Shown here: positions 1 through 6,865 of the stretch, one piece after another
How the letters are laid out: the number at the start of each line of letters is the position of its first letter
Position numbering within the stretch: position 1 is the stretch's first letter
NCBI GenBank assembly: GCA_030378125.1
Contig: JAUCGN010000081.1
Location: forward strand, 1-7,626
Length of the DNA: 7,626 nucleotides
From: Thiotrichales bacterium HSG1
Lineage (GTDB): Bacteria; Pseudomonadota; Gammaproteobacteria; Beggiatoales; Beggiatoaceae
Reading direction: 5' to 3'
Position numbers and translations under genes: made by a program
The notes under the pieces: model-generated
The model's input: the letters and a program-made list of their open reading frames with translations, nothing else
The model's database searches: none
What the model was told of the DNA's origin: nothing

Positions 1-2
1 AT

Positions 3-407
3 ACAGTTGGTGGGGTAGTGCAACCGGGTATGAAGTTAATGGAAATTGTACCTTTGGAAGATACCTTGCTAGTTGAAGCTCAAGTTCGTCCATCGGATAT
101 TGCTTTTTTACATCCCGGTCAATTGGCAATGGTTAAATTCACTGCTTATGATTTTTCTATTTTTGGAGGTTTACAAGCCACTCTTGAACATATTAGTGCT
201 GATAGCATTGTGAATGAACGTGGTGAAGCATTTTTTTTAATTAGGTTACGTACCTCTCGCAATTATCTTGGGACAGAAGCTAAACCTTTACCAATTATAG
301 CTGGGATGACGGTTGAAGTGGATATTTTAACTGGTAAAAAAAGTTTATTGTCTTATTTACTAAAACCTATAAAAAAAGCTCAACAACAGGCTTTGCGGGA
401 ACGATGA
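3..407 (+). CDS. HlyD-family type I secretion periplasmic adaptor, C-terminal part (5' truncated)
   Basis: The reading frame is open from the window edge (codon at 3-5) to TGA at 405-407, so the GTG at 18 is not the true start and most of the gene lies to the left. HlyD/LapC/PrsE-type membrane fusion proteins link an inner-membrane ABC exporter to an outer-membrane TolC channel and help export large RTX-type proteins. The fragment carries the family's C-terminal beta-rich region: TVGGVVQPG at the edge, a 'PLEDTLLVEAQVRPSDIAFL' stretch, then 'GQLAMVKFTAYDF'. Codons at 294-362 match, residue by residue, the HlyD signature pattern as I remember it (I-x2-G-M-x3-V-x-I-x-T-G-x-K-x-LL-x-YLL). The protein ends ALRER, typical for the family. 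The ABC transporter partner is probably upstream, outside the window. The next gene converges on it across 138 bp that show no convincing terminator. Confidence 0.93.
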   Translation, partial: TVGGVVQPGMKLMEIVPLEDTLLVEAQVRPSDIAFLHPGQLAMVKFTAYDFSIFGGLQATLEHISADSIVNERGEAFFLIRLRTSRNYLGTEAKPLPIIAGMTVEVDILTGKKSLLSYLLKPIKKAQQQALRER

Positions 408-545
408 ATCATTCAACTATAGAATCAAACGATAGGAATTAAGTCATCCATTAACAGCCAATAAGATTGTGGTAGACAATTTGTTTTGGAGCTAATTTGG
501 GTAGGGATTCTTTTTTTATTTTATAAAACACTACTTTGTTCAGGA

Positions 546-1775
546 CTACCCTATTTTCACATTTAATTTAACATCTAATTCTTTAACGGCAATAATATCA
601 GGATGTTTTGAATAATTACCAATAAAATACTTAACAAGATCATCAGCCATCTGGTAATATTTTCTATCATAAGCTACTGTCGCCAAAGTTAGTATATGAT
701 AAGAATTTTTGGGTTTAAAATCACCATCCATATCCAAACAAATTTGATAAAGATTTAGTGCATCAATTAAATATTGTTTTTGAATTAATAAACTCAAATA
801 ATAATTTCCATGAGCTATTGCTACCGCCTTCTCATCCCATAAACAAAGACGTTCAAATAAATGCTTATGTATATCTAAAGTATCACCCAATTTTGGTATT
901 CTAGCAAACAATATTGTGATAGCTTCTTTAGTTTTACCTTTTTGTTTTGTCAAGCAATATACTTTATCTAAAGTGTTATTAAAATATTTTTCGTGAGCTT
1001 TTCTTTGAGCTTCTTGCTCTTTTTCTGGTGAAAAAAATGCTTCAAAATCTAACGTTTCACGCTTATGATAAACAATAAAACCCAATAGATGAAAGGTCAT
1101 ACATAACAAATATAATGTTAAAGGTATAACAAATAACTGTGAAATATTTTCTGCATACCAAACATTATCCGACATAACATGTCCCATACCCGGAAATGAT
1201 AACAAAACAGTGATTATTATTTGAAAAATTAATATTCCTAATCCAGCAAATAATAAAATAAAGAGAATATAAATAGGACCAATTTTTATTGTTAATCCAA
1301 CGAGTTTTATTGGATTTAATGTTGCCAAAAAATTATTTTGATTAGCAATAATTACAGCACTTGCTGGAGTTAAAAATAATCCAAAAATTAATATAAAAGT
1401 TGCTGATTTATAACCAACATTTATATCAATAAACTGGTAAATAGAAAATATAGCTAGTATATAAATTAACTGTTTTAGTGGGCGAATATTGATTGGATTC
1501 CATATAAACATTGGTGGGATTGCATGACCAAGTATGGTATCTTCAAGTATCTTGTAAGCATATTGTAAGGTCCAAGGTGCTATAATTGCGAAAGCTGGAA
1601 TACCAAAAGGACTTTGAACACTGATAAACAACATTAATGAGAAAATTATTATCAAGAATAGAGCATACCCTTGTAATGGATAAACCAAAATATAAGGTAA
1701 TTGTCGCCAAATTGAAGAGTTGTAAATCATTCTTGCATGGATTGCTTGTTCTTTTATGAGGAATTTATTTTTCAT
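546..1775 (-). CDS. Polytopic membrane protein with C-terminal TPR-like helical domain, function unknown
   Basis: A 409-residue protein read leftwards from ATG at 1773-1775 to TAG at 546-548. The N-terminal 240 residues contain about five or six hydrophobic segments (roughly 37-53, 58-72, 102-118, 124-145, 165-194 and 212-237). Residues 250-409 are soluble and predicted helical, with paired-helix phrases such as 'LIDALNLYQICLDMDGDF' and 'RKYYQMADDLVKYFIGNY' that look like degenerate TPR hairpins. The 'YPLQGYALF' opening recalls DUF4013-like inner-membrane proteins, but I cannot confirm membership. There is no signal peptide and there are no catalytic motifs. A plausible role is a membrane scaffold with a cytoplasmic protein-binding tail (inference). 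The start codon lies only 10 bp from the terminal repeat of a MITE-like element and has no recognisable Shine-Dalgarno sequence, so its native promoter has probably been displaced. Codon use is very AT-rich. Confidence 0.85.
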   Translation of the reverse strand: MKNKFLIKEQAIHARMIYNSSIWRQLPYILVYPLQGYALFLIIIFSLMLFISVQSPFGIPAFAIIAPWTLQYAYKILEDTILGHAIPPMFIWNPINIRPLKQLIYILAIFSIYQFIDINVGYKSATFILIFGLFLTPASAVIIANQNNFLATLNPIKLVGLTIKIGPIYILFILLFAGLGILIFQIIITVLLSFPGMGHVMSDNVWYAENISQLFVIPLTLYLLCMTFHLLGFIVYHKRETLDFEAFFSPEKEQEAQRKAHEKYFNNTLDKVYCLTKQKGKTKEAITILFARIPKLGDTLDIHKHLFERLCLWDEKAVAIAHGNYYLSLLIQKQYLIDALNLYQICLDMDGDFKPKNSYHILTLATVAYDRKYYQMADDLVKYFIGNYSKHPDIIAVKELDVKLNVKIG

Positions 1776-1785
1776 AATTTAAAAC

Positions 1786-2040
1786 AATATAGGACTTACG
1801 CATTGACAAGGTCATTATATTATTAAACTATTTAAATACAATAAGTTACCATATAAATAGTTAAATTTAATATACATATAATTTATATTTTAAAATTACA
1901 TAATTCCTTTACGCAACTTAACATTGTAATTTTATACTTCAATTTTTACAGAAATTATGAGAAATCAAATATATTTCATAACTATATAATTTTATTGAAA
2001 TATTATTTTTTAGAAGTTGTCAATGCGTAAGTCCTATATT
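1786..2040. mobile_element. MITE-like non-autonomous element with perfect 24-bp terminal inverted repeats
   Basis: Bases 1786-1809 and 2017-2040 are exact reverse complements (core AGGACTTACGCATTGACAA on the left), enclosing about 207 bp of extremely AT-rich DNA with no coding capacity. The core could be bounded at 1791-2035, which leaves ATAT on both sides (1787-1790 and 2036-2039). Because this flank is itself palindromic, the target duplication (TA, or up to ATAT) cannot be resolved. The interior contains a smaller imperfect hairpin (about 1825-1865). An 'AGGACTTACGCA' end is one I associate with termini of insertion sequences and their derivatives in cyanobacteria and sulfur bacteria (memory only). 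With no transposase inside, it would be mobilised in trans. It separates the divergent membrane-protein and kinase genes. Confidence 0.8.
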
Positions 2041-2068
2041 TGACATTTTTCCTAAAACTGTTTCTAAT
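2040..2068 (+). promoter_or_regulatory. Putative sigma70 promoter for the kinase gene, straddling the MITE edge
   Basis: TTGACA at 2040-2045 (6/6 to the -35 consensus), a 17-bp spacer and TCTAAT at 2063-2068 (5/6 to the -10 consensus) form the best promoter seen in the window. The first T of the -35 box is the last base of the element's right terminal repeat, so insertion appears to have completed the hexamer. Transcription would start near 2075, giving a leader of about 120 nt before the kinase ATG at 2196. AT-rich DNA yields chance matches, so this is a strong candidate and not proof. Confidence 0.5.
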
Positions 2069-2195
2069 ATCTTTATGGGAATCCTTTCTTAAATTTGATA
2101 ATTTTGTTTCGTTAATTCTATTATCTCATAAGTTAGGATTCTCACTTTATTTCAGATGTTTATTTAAAACTGTCCGAACCATTGAAATATAAAAA

Positions 2196-4232
2196 ATGCC
2201 AAAATTAAATAAGGGTAAACTATTGTTACGTTGTGCTGCTCATGCTCTGTTTGTGGGATTAAAGGAAATTCCCGGGGTGGGAATGGCGGTGGAAATTGGG
2301 CAAGGTTGGTTTGATATTGTCTGGGATGAGCAACGTAAAGCTGGATTTGGGGAGCGGTTGGAGCAGTTGGAACAGGCTGCGACTATTTTGCCGGGTGAGG
2401 CTCGGACAATTGCGGATGATTTTATTACTGAACAACGAACTAAGGGTATAACTGTTGTTGAGGAACAGGCCGAAGCAATTCGTGACTTGTTGATGTTTAT
2501 GCCGGCAACGATTAAGGAACGCACTAAGGCAACTTTGCAATTAGCTCGACAGCACGGTACGGATATACAGACTATATTGCCGATAACTGATGATACCAGT
2601 TTATTTGAGCAAGAGGAGTTTTATCGTTCATTATTTCCAGCTCGGCGACCACGTTTTCAGACCAATGATTCGATACCGCATGGTTTGGCTGGTTGGCGAT
2701 TGGGAGAGTTATTGGGGACTGGTGGTTTTGGTGAAGTATGGGAGGTACGGCATGAGCGGTTACGATATGCGATTAAGTTTTTTTTGGGTGAGGTTAATGA
2801 GAGAATTTTAACTAATGAAGCCAAGATGTTGTTTGATGTGCATGAAAAGTTGCCTCGTCACGCTAATATTGTGCATTTAAATCAGTTAAATTTGGAAAAG
2901 TCGCCGTATTGGTTGTTGTTTGAGTTTGTGGAAGGTGGTACTTTGGAATCTTTGTTGCGAGCAGCTCCATTGTCGTGGCAGGATAGTTTGAGTTTGTTTC
3001 GGCAGATTGTGGCTGGGGTGGCGGCGGTGCATCAGATTGGGATTGTGCATCGGGATTTGAAGCCGGCTAATATTTTGTTGACTGCTGATGGGATTCCGAA
3101 AATAACTGATTTTGGGATTGGAAAGGTTTTAGCGGAAAATGAGCTGCAAATGACTCGTACTCAATATACTATGCAGGGTTTTGGTAGTTTGGGTTATATG
3201 TCGAAGGAGCAGCGTAGGGGTAAAAAGGCTCATCCAGCTGATGATACTTATGCTTTGGGGGTGTTGTTGTGGCAGATGTTGGTGCAAACTTTGGATGCTC
3301 CTGATTTGGATTGGTTGGAGGAGTTGCAGCAGTTGGATGATATTCCAGAAACCTTGCAGAATGTGGTGTTTGCTTGTTTGAATAAGTCACGGGAGCAACG
3401 GCCACAAGATGCAGGAAAGTTGTTGGAGATGTTGCCGACTGAGGCTGGGGATGGTTTGCAGGATGAGTTGTTGACATTAAATAGGCAGTTAGCTGATTTG
3501 CAGGAGCAGGAATCTGAGGCTATAGAAAATAATGAAGCGGTTCAGCAACGGGAGTTAGCTCGGCAAAAGTTGTTGAAAGAACAGGAGGTGGCACGTAAAC
3601 AGAGGCAAGTTGAGGCTGAGTCTGCACGGCAAAAAGTGTATACAGAATCTATGCAACATGCTAAAGTTGAGCAGGCGGAAATTAATGTTCAGGCTGAGGA
3701 ACGTTTGGCTGAGTTGCGGAAGTTGGTTAAGCAGAAACGGCAACGTAGTGATACTCCGTTACAGTTGCAAGAAGCTATGGAGGAATTACGGCAAGTTGAG
3801 GCGTTAATTGGAAAAATTGAATCTGATTATTCAAAAGAGAAGGAGGTGCAACAACAAAAAATTGAACAGGGTTTACAGAAAGCTTTGGGTGAACTGAATA
3901 AGTTTTATTCTGCTTCACAAGAACAGTTTGAAAAAACTCAAGAATATGAACAACGAAAAGCTAAATACGTTGCTCAACAGGAAAAAATTAAATTTTCTTG
4001 GCAACAAGAACAGGAAAAATTAGATAAGCAGTTAAAGGAAGCTTGTTCACAAGATTTAGCCGTTTTACAGAAACAACGTAATTTTTTGTTGAATAAGCAG
4101 TTTGATGTGCCACCTGCAAAATTACAGCTAAAGTTGTTAGACTATGAGGCTGATAAAGATTTGATGCAATTTGAAATAATCGCTGAAGAAGTTATTCCCG
4201 GTATGCGTTGTTGTACTAAAATGCTGCCTTAA
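2196..4232 (+). CDS. Eukaryotic-like Ser/Thr protein kinase with N-terminal helical domain and long coiled coil (3' end frameshifted)
   Basis: A 678-residue protein predicted to phosphorylate Ser/Thr. Residues 1-165 are a separate, mostly helical domain that starts with a glycine-rich hydrophobic stretch (16-43, 'EIPGVGMAVEIGQGWFDIV'). The kinase domain spans about 167-410: glycine loop GTGGFGEV (174-181), ATP lysine K194 in YAIK, helix-C glutamate E208, catalytic loop HRDLKPAN (285-292, D287), DFG (305-307) and subdomain IX D350. The usual APE motif reads SKE (336-338). All catalytic residues are intact. Residues about 425-635 form a Gln/Glu/Lys-rich coiled coil. The last 40 residues begin a beta-like domain that is cut off by TAA at 4230-4232, and the following frame continues it (see 4283-4630). 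There is no Shine-Dalgarno before the ATG. Codon use is G/T-rich (Leu mostly TTG) up to about 3800 and A-rich afterwards, unlike the neighbouring genes. Confidence 0.92.
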   Translation: MPKLNKGKLLLRCAAHALFVGLKEIPGVGMAVEIGQGWFDIVWDEQRKAGFGERLEQLEQAATILPGEARTIADDFITEQRTKGITVVEEQAEAIRDLLMFMPATIKERTKATLQLARQHGTDIQTILPITDDTSLFEQEEFYRSLFPARRPRFQTNDSIPHGLAGWRLGELLGTGGFGEVWEVRHERLRYAIKFFLGEVNERILTNEAKMLFDVHEKLPRHANIVHLNQLNLEKSPYWLLFEFVEGGTLESLLRAAPLSWQDSLSLFRQIVAGVAAVHQIGIVHRDLKPANILLTADGIPKITDFGIGKVLAENELQMTRTQYTMQGFGSLGYMSKEQRRGKKAHPADDTYALGVLLWQMLVQTLDAPDLDWLEELQQLDDIPETLQNVVFACLNKSREQRPQDAGKLLEMLPTEAGDGLQDELLTLNRQLADLQEQESEAIENNEAVQQRELARQKLLKEQEVARKQRQVEAESARQKVYTESMQHAKVEQAEINVQAEERLAELRKLVKQKRQRSDTPLQLQEAMEELRQVEALIGKIESDYSKEKEVQQQKIEQGLQKALGELNKFYSASQEQFEKTQEYEQRKAKYVAQQEKIKFSWQQEQEKLDKQLKEACSQDLAVLQKQRNFLLNKQFDVPPAKLQLKLLDYEADKDLMQFEIIAEEVIPGMRCCTKMLP

Positions 4233-4282
4233 TAATTGTACCTAATAAAGCTAAAATTTGTTGGCAACATTGGGAACAAAGA

Positions 4283-4630
4283 TTGTTGATACCTTATTTG
4301 GTAATAGAATTGGGTCAAAACCCAAGATTAAAAGCTAAAAAAGTTGGATTTGAAACCCTAGAAGGACAACTTTATTTTGCTAGTTCAGAATTGAAAATTG
4401 AGACATCAACAAAATTGAAATTAGAAGCAGATGAGCAAGCATGGCAATTAGCTTGTGAAAAAAATACAATTGATGCTTATGAAGTTTATTTGAATGATAA
4501 TAAACGACATTCTAATGAAGCTAAAAGCAAAATAAACCACATAAGTTTTGTTAATATGATTGTAACTATTATCATATCGCTTGGAATTCCGCTTCTATTA
4601 GTTTTAACAGGTTTATTGAGTAACTCGTAA
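4283..4630 (+). CDS. Detached C-terminal fragment of the upstream kinase: TPR-like repeat plus membrane helix
   Basis: This 115-residue frame has only a TTG start and no ribosome-binding site, but it is open back to 4220, overlapping the kinase stop. The pre-start codons read 'AALIIVPNKAKICWQHWEQR', which joins naturally to the interrupted C-terminal domain. Adding one A to the A-run at 4218-4221 would fuse both into one protein of about 810 residues. The fragment holds a beta-like stretch (residues 20-40, 'VGFETLEGQLYFASSELKIE'), then 'EADEQAWQLACEKNTIDAYE', a repeat-like motif I have seen between kinase or caspase modules and C-terminal domains in bacterial multidomain proteins. It ends with a transmembrane helix (about 88-112) and the tail LLSNS. 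The intact protein would thus be a C-terminally membrane-anchored kinase. It may be untranslated today, or the break could be a sequencing error in a homopolymer. Confidence 0.7.
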   Translation: MLIPYLVIELGQNPRLKAKKVGFETLEGQLYFASSELKIETSTKLKLEADEQAWQLACEKNTIDAYEVYLNDNKRHSNEAKSKINHISFVNMIVTIIISLGIPLLLVLTGLLSNS

Positions 4631-4663
4631 GCCATGTAGGGTCGATGTAACAACGTGAAACCA

Positions 4664-4830
4664 ACCATTATGATATAAACAAACACATAAATTATTGATT
4701 GCACTTAAATGTTTGGTTGGTTTTATTTCACTGACCCAACATGACTATTCCTAATTTATTACTGTTTTTTTGGAGGCTGGCAGTGGTTTGTTTAGGATGG
4801 TTAGTACAGCGAATTCACGAAATAATCGAA
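4664..4830 (+). repeat. Long direct repeat, copy A (left flank of the ATPase/DUF4435 cassette)
   Basis: This block matches 6951-7125 in the same orientation. The first 33 bases (4664-4696) are identical. A divergent stretch of about 25-30 bp follows. Then comes a long block from about 4725 ('ATTTCACTGACCCAACATGA') to 'GGTTTGTTT' with one mismatch, and finally 'AGGATGGTTAGTACAGCGAA' and nearby bases. Copy A lacks a 13-bp insert (AATTGTCAGAATC) present in copy B. A 56-codon frame (4741-4911) runs through it but looks incidental. Upstream, 4658-4667 and 4714-4723 form a 10-bp perfect inverted repeat with a 46-base loop, with no T-run after it. Confidence 0.8.
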
Positions 4831-4879
4831 TTAAAGACGGTTATGTTGTATTCGTTTATTTCGCCAATTCGTTGTACTA
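4802..4879. repeat. Imperfect palindrome with 30-bp arms (REP-like hairpin)
   Basis: Arms 4802-4831 and 4850-4879 are reverse complements at 26 of 30 positions (TAGTACAGCGAATT on the left, AATTCGTTGTACTA on the right), separated by an 18-base loop. The structure begins inside direct repeat A. Copy B has only the left arm, so the palindrome is truncated there. There is no T-run after it, so it is not a typical intrinsic terminator. It resembles an extragenic palindromic repeat. Mismatches between the arms suggest an old element or compensating drift. Confidence 0.7.
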
Positions 4880-4883
4880 TTCT

Positions 4884-4928
4884 TGTCAGAATCAGGATTA
4901 ACAGGATTTAAGGATTTTCAGGATTAAA
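4884..4928 (+). repeat. Iterated CAGGATT dispersed repeat
   Basis: The tract begins GTCAGAATCAGGATT and repeats the unit (A/C)AGGATT at roughly 10-11 base spacing (AACAGGATTT, AAGGATTTT, CAGGATTAAAA). It ends 22 bp before the ATPase start codon. Related pieces occur at about 7078-7093, inside direct repeat B, and at 7506-7530. Short tracts of this type are scattered between genes in several large bacterial genomes as I recall. Its position means the ATPase leader is built almost entirely from repeat DNA. It is not a CRISPR: there are no unique spacers of constant length. Confidence 0.65.
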
Positions 4929-4950
4929 ACCTAAAGAAAATTAAAGCATT

Positions 4951-6006
4951 ATGAAAATTAAAATTTTATCGCTAACTGTTAAAAATAGTGGTGCATTAGA
5001 AGATGTAAAAATAGATTTTACTAATGATGGAGCAGCACAATCTGTTATTGTGTTAGGCGGTGCTAATGGAAGTGGTAAAACAACTGTTCTGGAACTTATT
5101 TTTTCGTTAATTGAATTGCTTCAGTTTAAGGATTTTGAACAATATGCCGAATTATATAACGGTAGTATTAATAGTATTTTCAAATATACTGAATATGCTG
5201 AATTAGAGTTACTTATAAATAAAAGAAAGCAATATATTTTTTTTAATGAACCACCATCTTTTTCCACAGAAATACATAACAATGAAAACAAACATGGATT
5301 AGTATATAAATCATCTGTTGATCATATAAAAATACACGATATATACCATTCAGATATTAGTGAAGGTATATTTAATTTGATTACATCTGAAAAATGTAAA
5401 CCACTCTCACTATTAACTAATAAGGCAACTTTTGTTGAACCTATATTGCACGTTCCATCTTTACCAATTCCATCCACAATTTATTTTCCTTATAACCGTG
5501 AATTATCATCAGTAAAAGGAGAACAAATACATAAAGAAGTAATAAAATATCAATGGTGCTACCGTTATGAAAATAAACTAAATTTTCAAGGTTCATTAGA
5601 AAGCTATTTGATTTGGCTAGATTATGCTGAACCAGAAGAATTTAAAGTGATTTTAGATTTTATGAATCAATTAGATTTTGGAGGTAAAACTTTCTATATC
5701 AATCGTAAAGAATTGAGTGTTATAGTAAAAACAAAAAATGGACAGCATTCTTTTGACAAACTAAGTTCTGGTGAACAAAATATCTTAATAATGTTATTGG
5801 AACTATACCGTAGACTTATACCGGGAAGTATTGTTTTAATTGATGAAATTGAAAATAGTTTACATCCAGCTTTTTATCATCATTTAGCTCAAAATTTATT
5901 AAAACTACAGAAACAAATCCCATTTCAATTAATATTAACAACCCATCAACCAGCTTTTGTAAAAATCTTTGGTGAAAGCTGTACCAGAATATTGACAGAA
6001 TTTTAA
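4951..6006 (+). CDS. AAA/ABC-type ATPase, AriA-like component of a PARIS-type anti-phage system
   Basis: A 351-residue cytoplasmic P-loop ATPase of the SMC/OLD/AAA_15-AAA_21 type. Walker A is GGANGSGKTT (36-45, K43). The ABC signature is LSSGEQ (271-276). Walker B is SIVLIDEIE (293-301, D298 E299), followed by the family's NSLHP (302-306). The switch histidine is in TTHQP (330-334). The segment between Walker A and signature (45-270) is short, with no long coiled coil, unlike Rad50/SMC. Start: the ATG follows an A-rich leader with only a weak AAAGAAAA purine run. The DUF4435 gene starts 2 bp after the stop, indicating translational coupling. In PARIS, AriA oligomerises with AriB, senses phage anti-restriction proteins and releases the AriB effector (established for E. 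coli systems). Assignment here rests on gene pairing plus motifs. Other AAA + DUF4435 pairs exist, so the sub-family is uncertain. Confidence 0.85.
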   Translation: MKIKILSLTVKNSGALEDVKIDFTNDGAAQSVIVLGGANGSGKTTVLELIFSLIELLQFKDFEQYAELYNGSINSIFKYTEYAELELLINKRKQYIFFNEPPSFSTEIHNNENKHGLVYKSSVDHIKIHDIYHSDISEGIFNLITSEKCKPLSLLTNKATFVEPILHVPSLPIPSTIYFPYNRELSSVKGEQIHKEVIKYQWCYRYENKLNFQGSLESYLIWLDYAEPEEFKVILDFMNQLDFGGKTFYINRKELSVIVKTKNGQHSFDKLSSGEQNILIMLLELYRRLIPGSIVLIDEIENSLHPAFYHHLAQNLLKLQKQIPFQLILTTHQPAFVKIFGESCTRILTEF

Positions 6007-6008
6007 CT

Positions 6009-6839
6009 ATGACAACACGCACAATAAGTAACTTATCACCAGAACTAACTAATATATTGTTTGAATTAGGTAATCGTAAGTTAGTATTTTTGGAAGGTAA
6101 AGATGATGTTGAAATATTTGAAGAATGGTTTAGTGAACAATTAGGTAATATTTATTTTCATGATGCTGGTGGTTGTGAAAACGTAAAAACCTATCTTAAT
6201 AAAACACTTGAACTTAGTTCAAAGAAAGAAATTTATGGAATTATTGATCGTGATTTTCATACTGATGAAGAAGTTGATAACTCTTTAAATAATGAATTAA
6301 ATCATCTGTTTATTTTAATATTATCTGAAATAGAAAATTATTTGTTAGAACCTGTTGCACTTTGGGAAGAGTTAAAAATATATCCCACTAAATCTTCCTT
6401 TAAGATTAAGATAACAGATTCTATTTCTATGGAAAAAGGATTGTTAAAGATTTGTAATAAATTGATAACAATAGTTGCGGCAAACTTACTTCTACACAAA
6501 GAATCAACTAGGGAAAAATATTTTACATTCGGTCACAGTATTGAACATAGAGAAAATATAATTCAACAAACTGCTAAAAAATTAAACTGGGAATTTGCAG
6601 AAACAGAACAAAAAATAATTAAGCAAGAAAATTTAATTGAATCTAAGCTGGATTCTTTAGACAATGCTTATAAAATTATTGATGGAAAACGTATTCTTAA
6701 TCAAATTATGCTTGAATATACTAGTGAACCAAAAACAGCTAAAAGAATAGAACATTTACGTAAATTACTTGGTAGAAGAACAAAAAAAGAGATACATAAA
6801 GACATTTTATTTATTATTCAAGAACGAATATTGCTATAA
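6009..6839 (+). CDS. DUF4435 TOPRIM-like protein, AriB-like effector of a PARIS-type system
   Basis: A 276-residue soluble protein. Residues 23-40 ('RKLVFLEGKDDVEIFEEW') give the TOPRIM/DUF4435 opening with the conserved acidic E29 in FLEGKDD. The second acidic motif is GIIDRDF (77-83, D80 and D82), and 'LSEIENYLLEP' (105-115) is the characteristic Glu-Asn-Tyr motif of DUF4435. All expected acidic residues of the metal site are present, so the protein should be active. In PARIS, AriB is a toxic nuclease that cleaves a host tRNA and aborts infection once AriA releases it (known from E. coli). The charged C-terminal half is probably helical and could contact the ATPase. It lies 2 bp after the ATPase stop in the same AT-rich codon style, which indicates one operon of two genes. 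No strong terminator follows. A 7-bp stem (6907-6913 with 6931-6938) lacks a T-run. Confidence 0.85.
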   Translation: MTTRTISNLSPELTNILFELGNRKLVFLEGKDDVEIFEEWFSEQLGNIYFHDAGGCENVKTYLNKTLELSSKKEIYGIIDRDFHTDEEVDNSLNNELNHLFILILSEIENYLLEPVALWEELKIYPTKSSFKIKITDSISMEKGLLKICNKLITIVAANLLLHKESTREKYFTFGHSIEHRENIIQQTAKKLNWEFAETEQKIIKQENLIESKLDSLDNAYKIIDGKRILNQIMLEYTSEPKTAKRIEHLRKLLGRRTKKEIHKDILFIIQERILL

Positions 6840-6865
6840 TAATATTGATTTTTCTGAATAATTTA

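Noticed and set aside
495..552. Terminator between the convergent HlyD and membrane-protein genes
   Set aside because: Only a 6-bp pairing (GGGTAG 499-504 with CTACCC 546-551) with a 41-base loop, and a T-run at 511-517 without a GC-rich stem before it.
1803..1831. TTGACA inside the left terminal repeat as an inward promoter
   Set aside because: No acceptable -10 hexamer at 16-18 bp, and no coding region inside the element to express.
2240..3807. Several ORFs of 60-100 codons on both strands within the kinase gene
   Set aside because: The kinase motifs fix the coding frame. The other frames have low-complexity translations caused by the G/T-rich codon use.
4214..4226. Programmed -1 ribosomal frameshift joining kinase and C-terminal fragment
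   Set aside because: There is no X-XXY-YYZ slippery heptamer in the kinase frame (ACT AAA ATG), and slipping back one base at AAA would place TAA in the P site; a mutation or sequencing error fits better.
4486..4704. 72-codon minus-strand ORF with hydrophobic segments
   Set aside because: Antisense to the membrane helix of the kinase fragment and to repeat DNA; its hydrophobicity is a by-product of the opposite strand.
4741..4911. 56-codon ORF starting MTIPNLLLFFWRL
   Set aside because: It lies entirely in repeat DNA (direct repeat A, palindrome and CAGGATT tract). In copy B the frame diverges after 18 codons, and there is no Shine-Dalgarno, so it is most likely incidental.
4884..4928. Possible CRISPR array
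   Set aside because: The units are only about 10-11 bases apart, with no unique spacers of constant length and no cas genes nearby.
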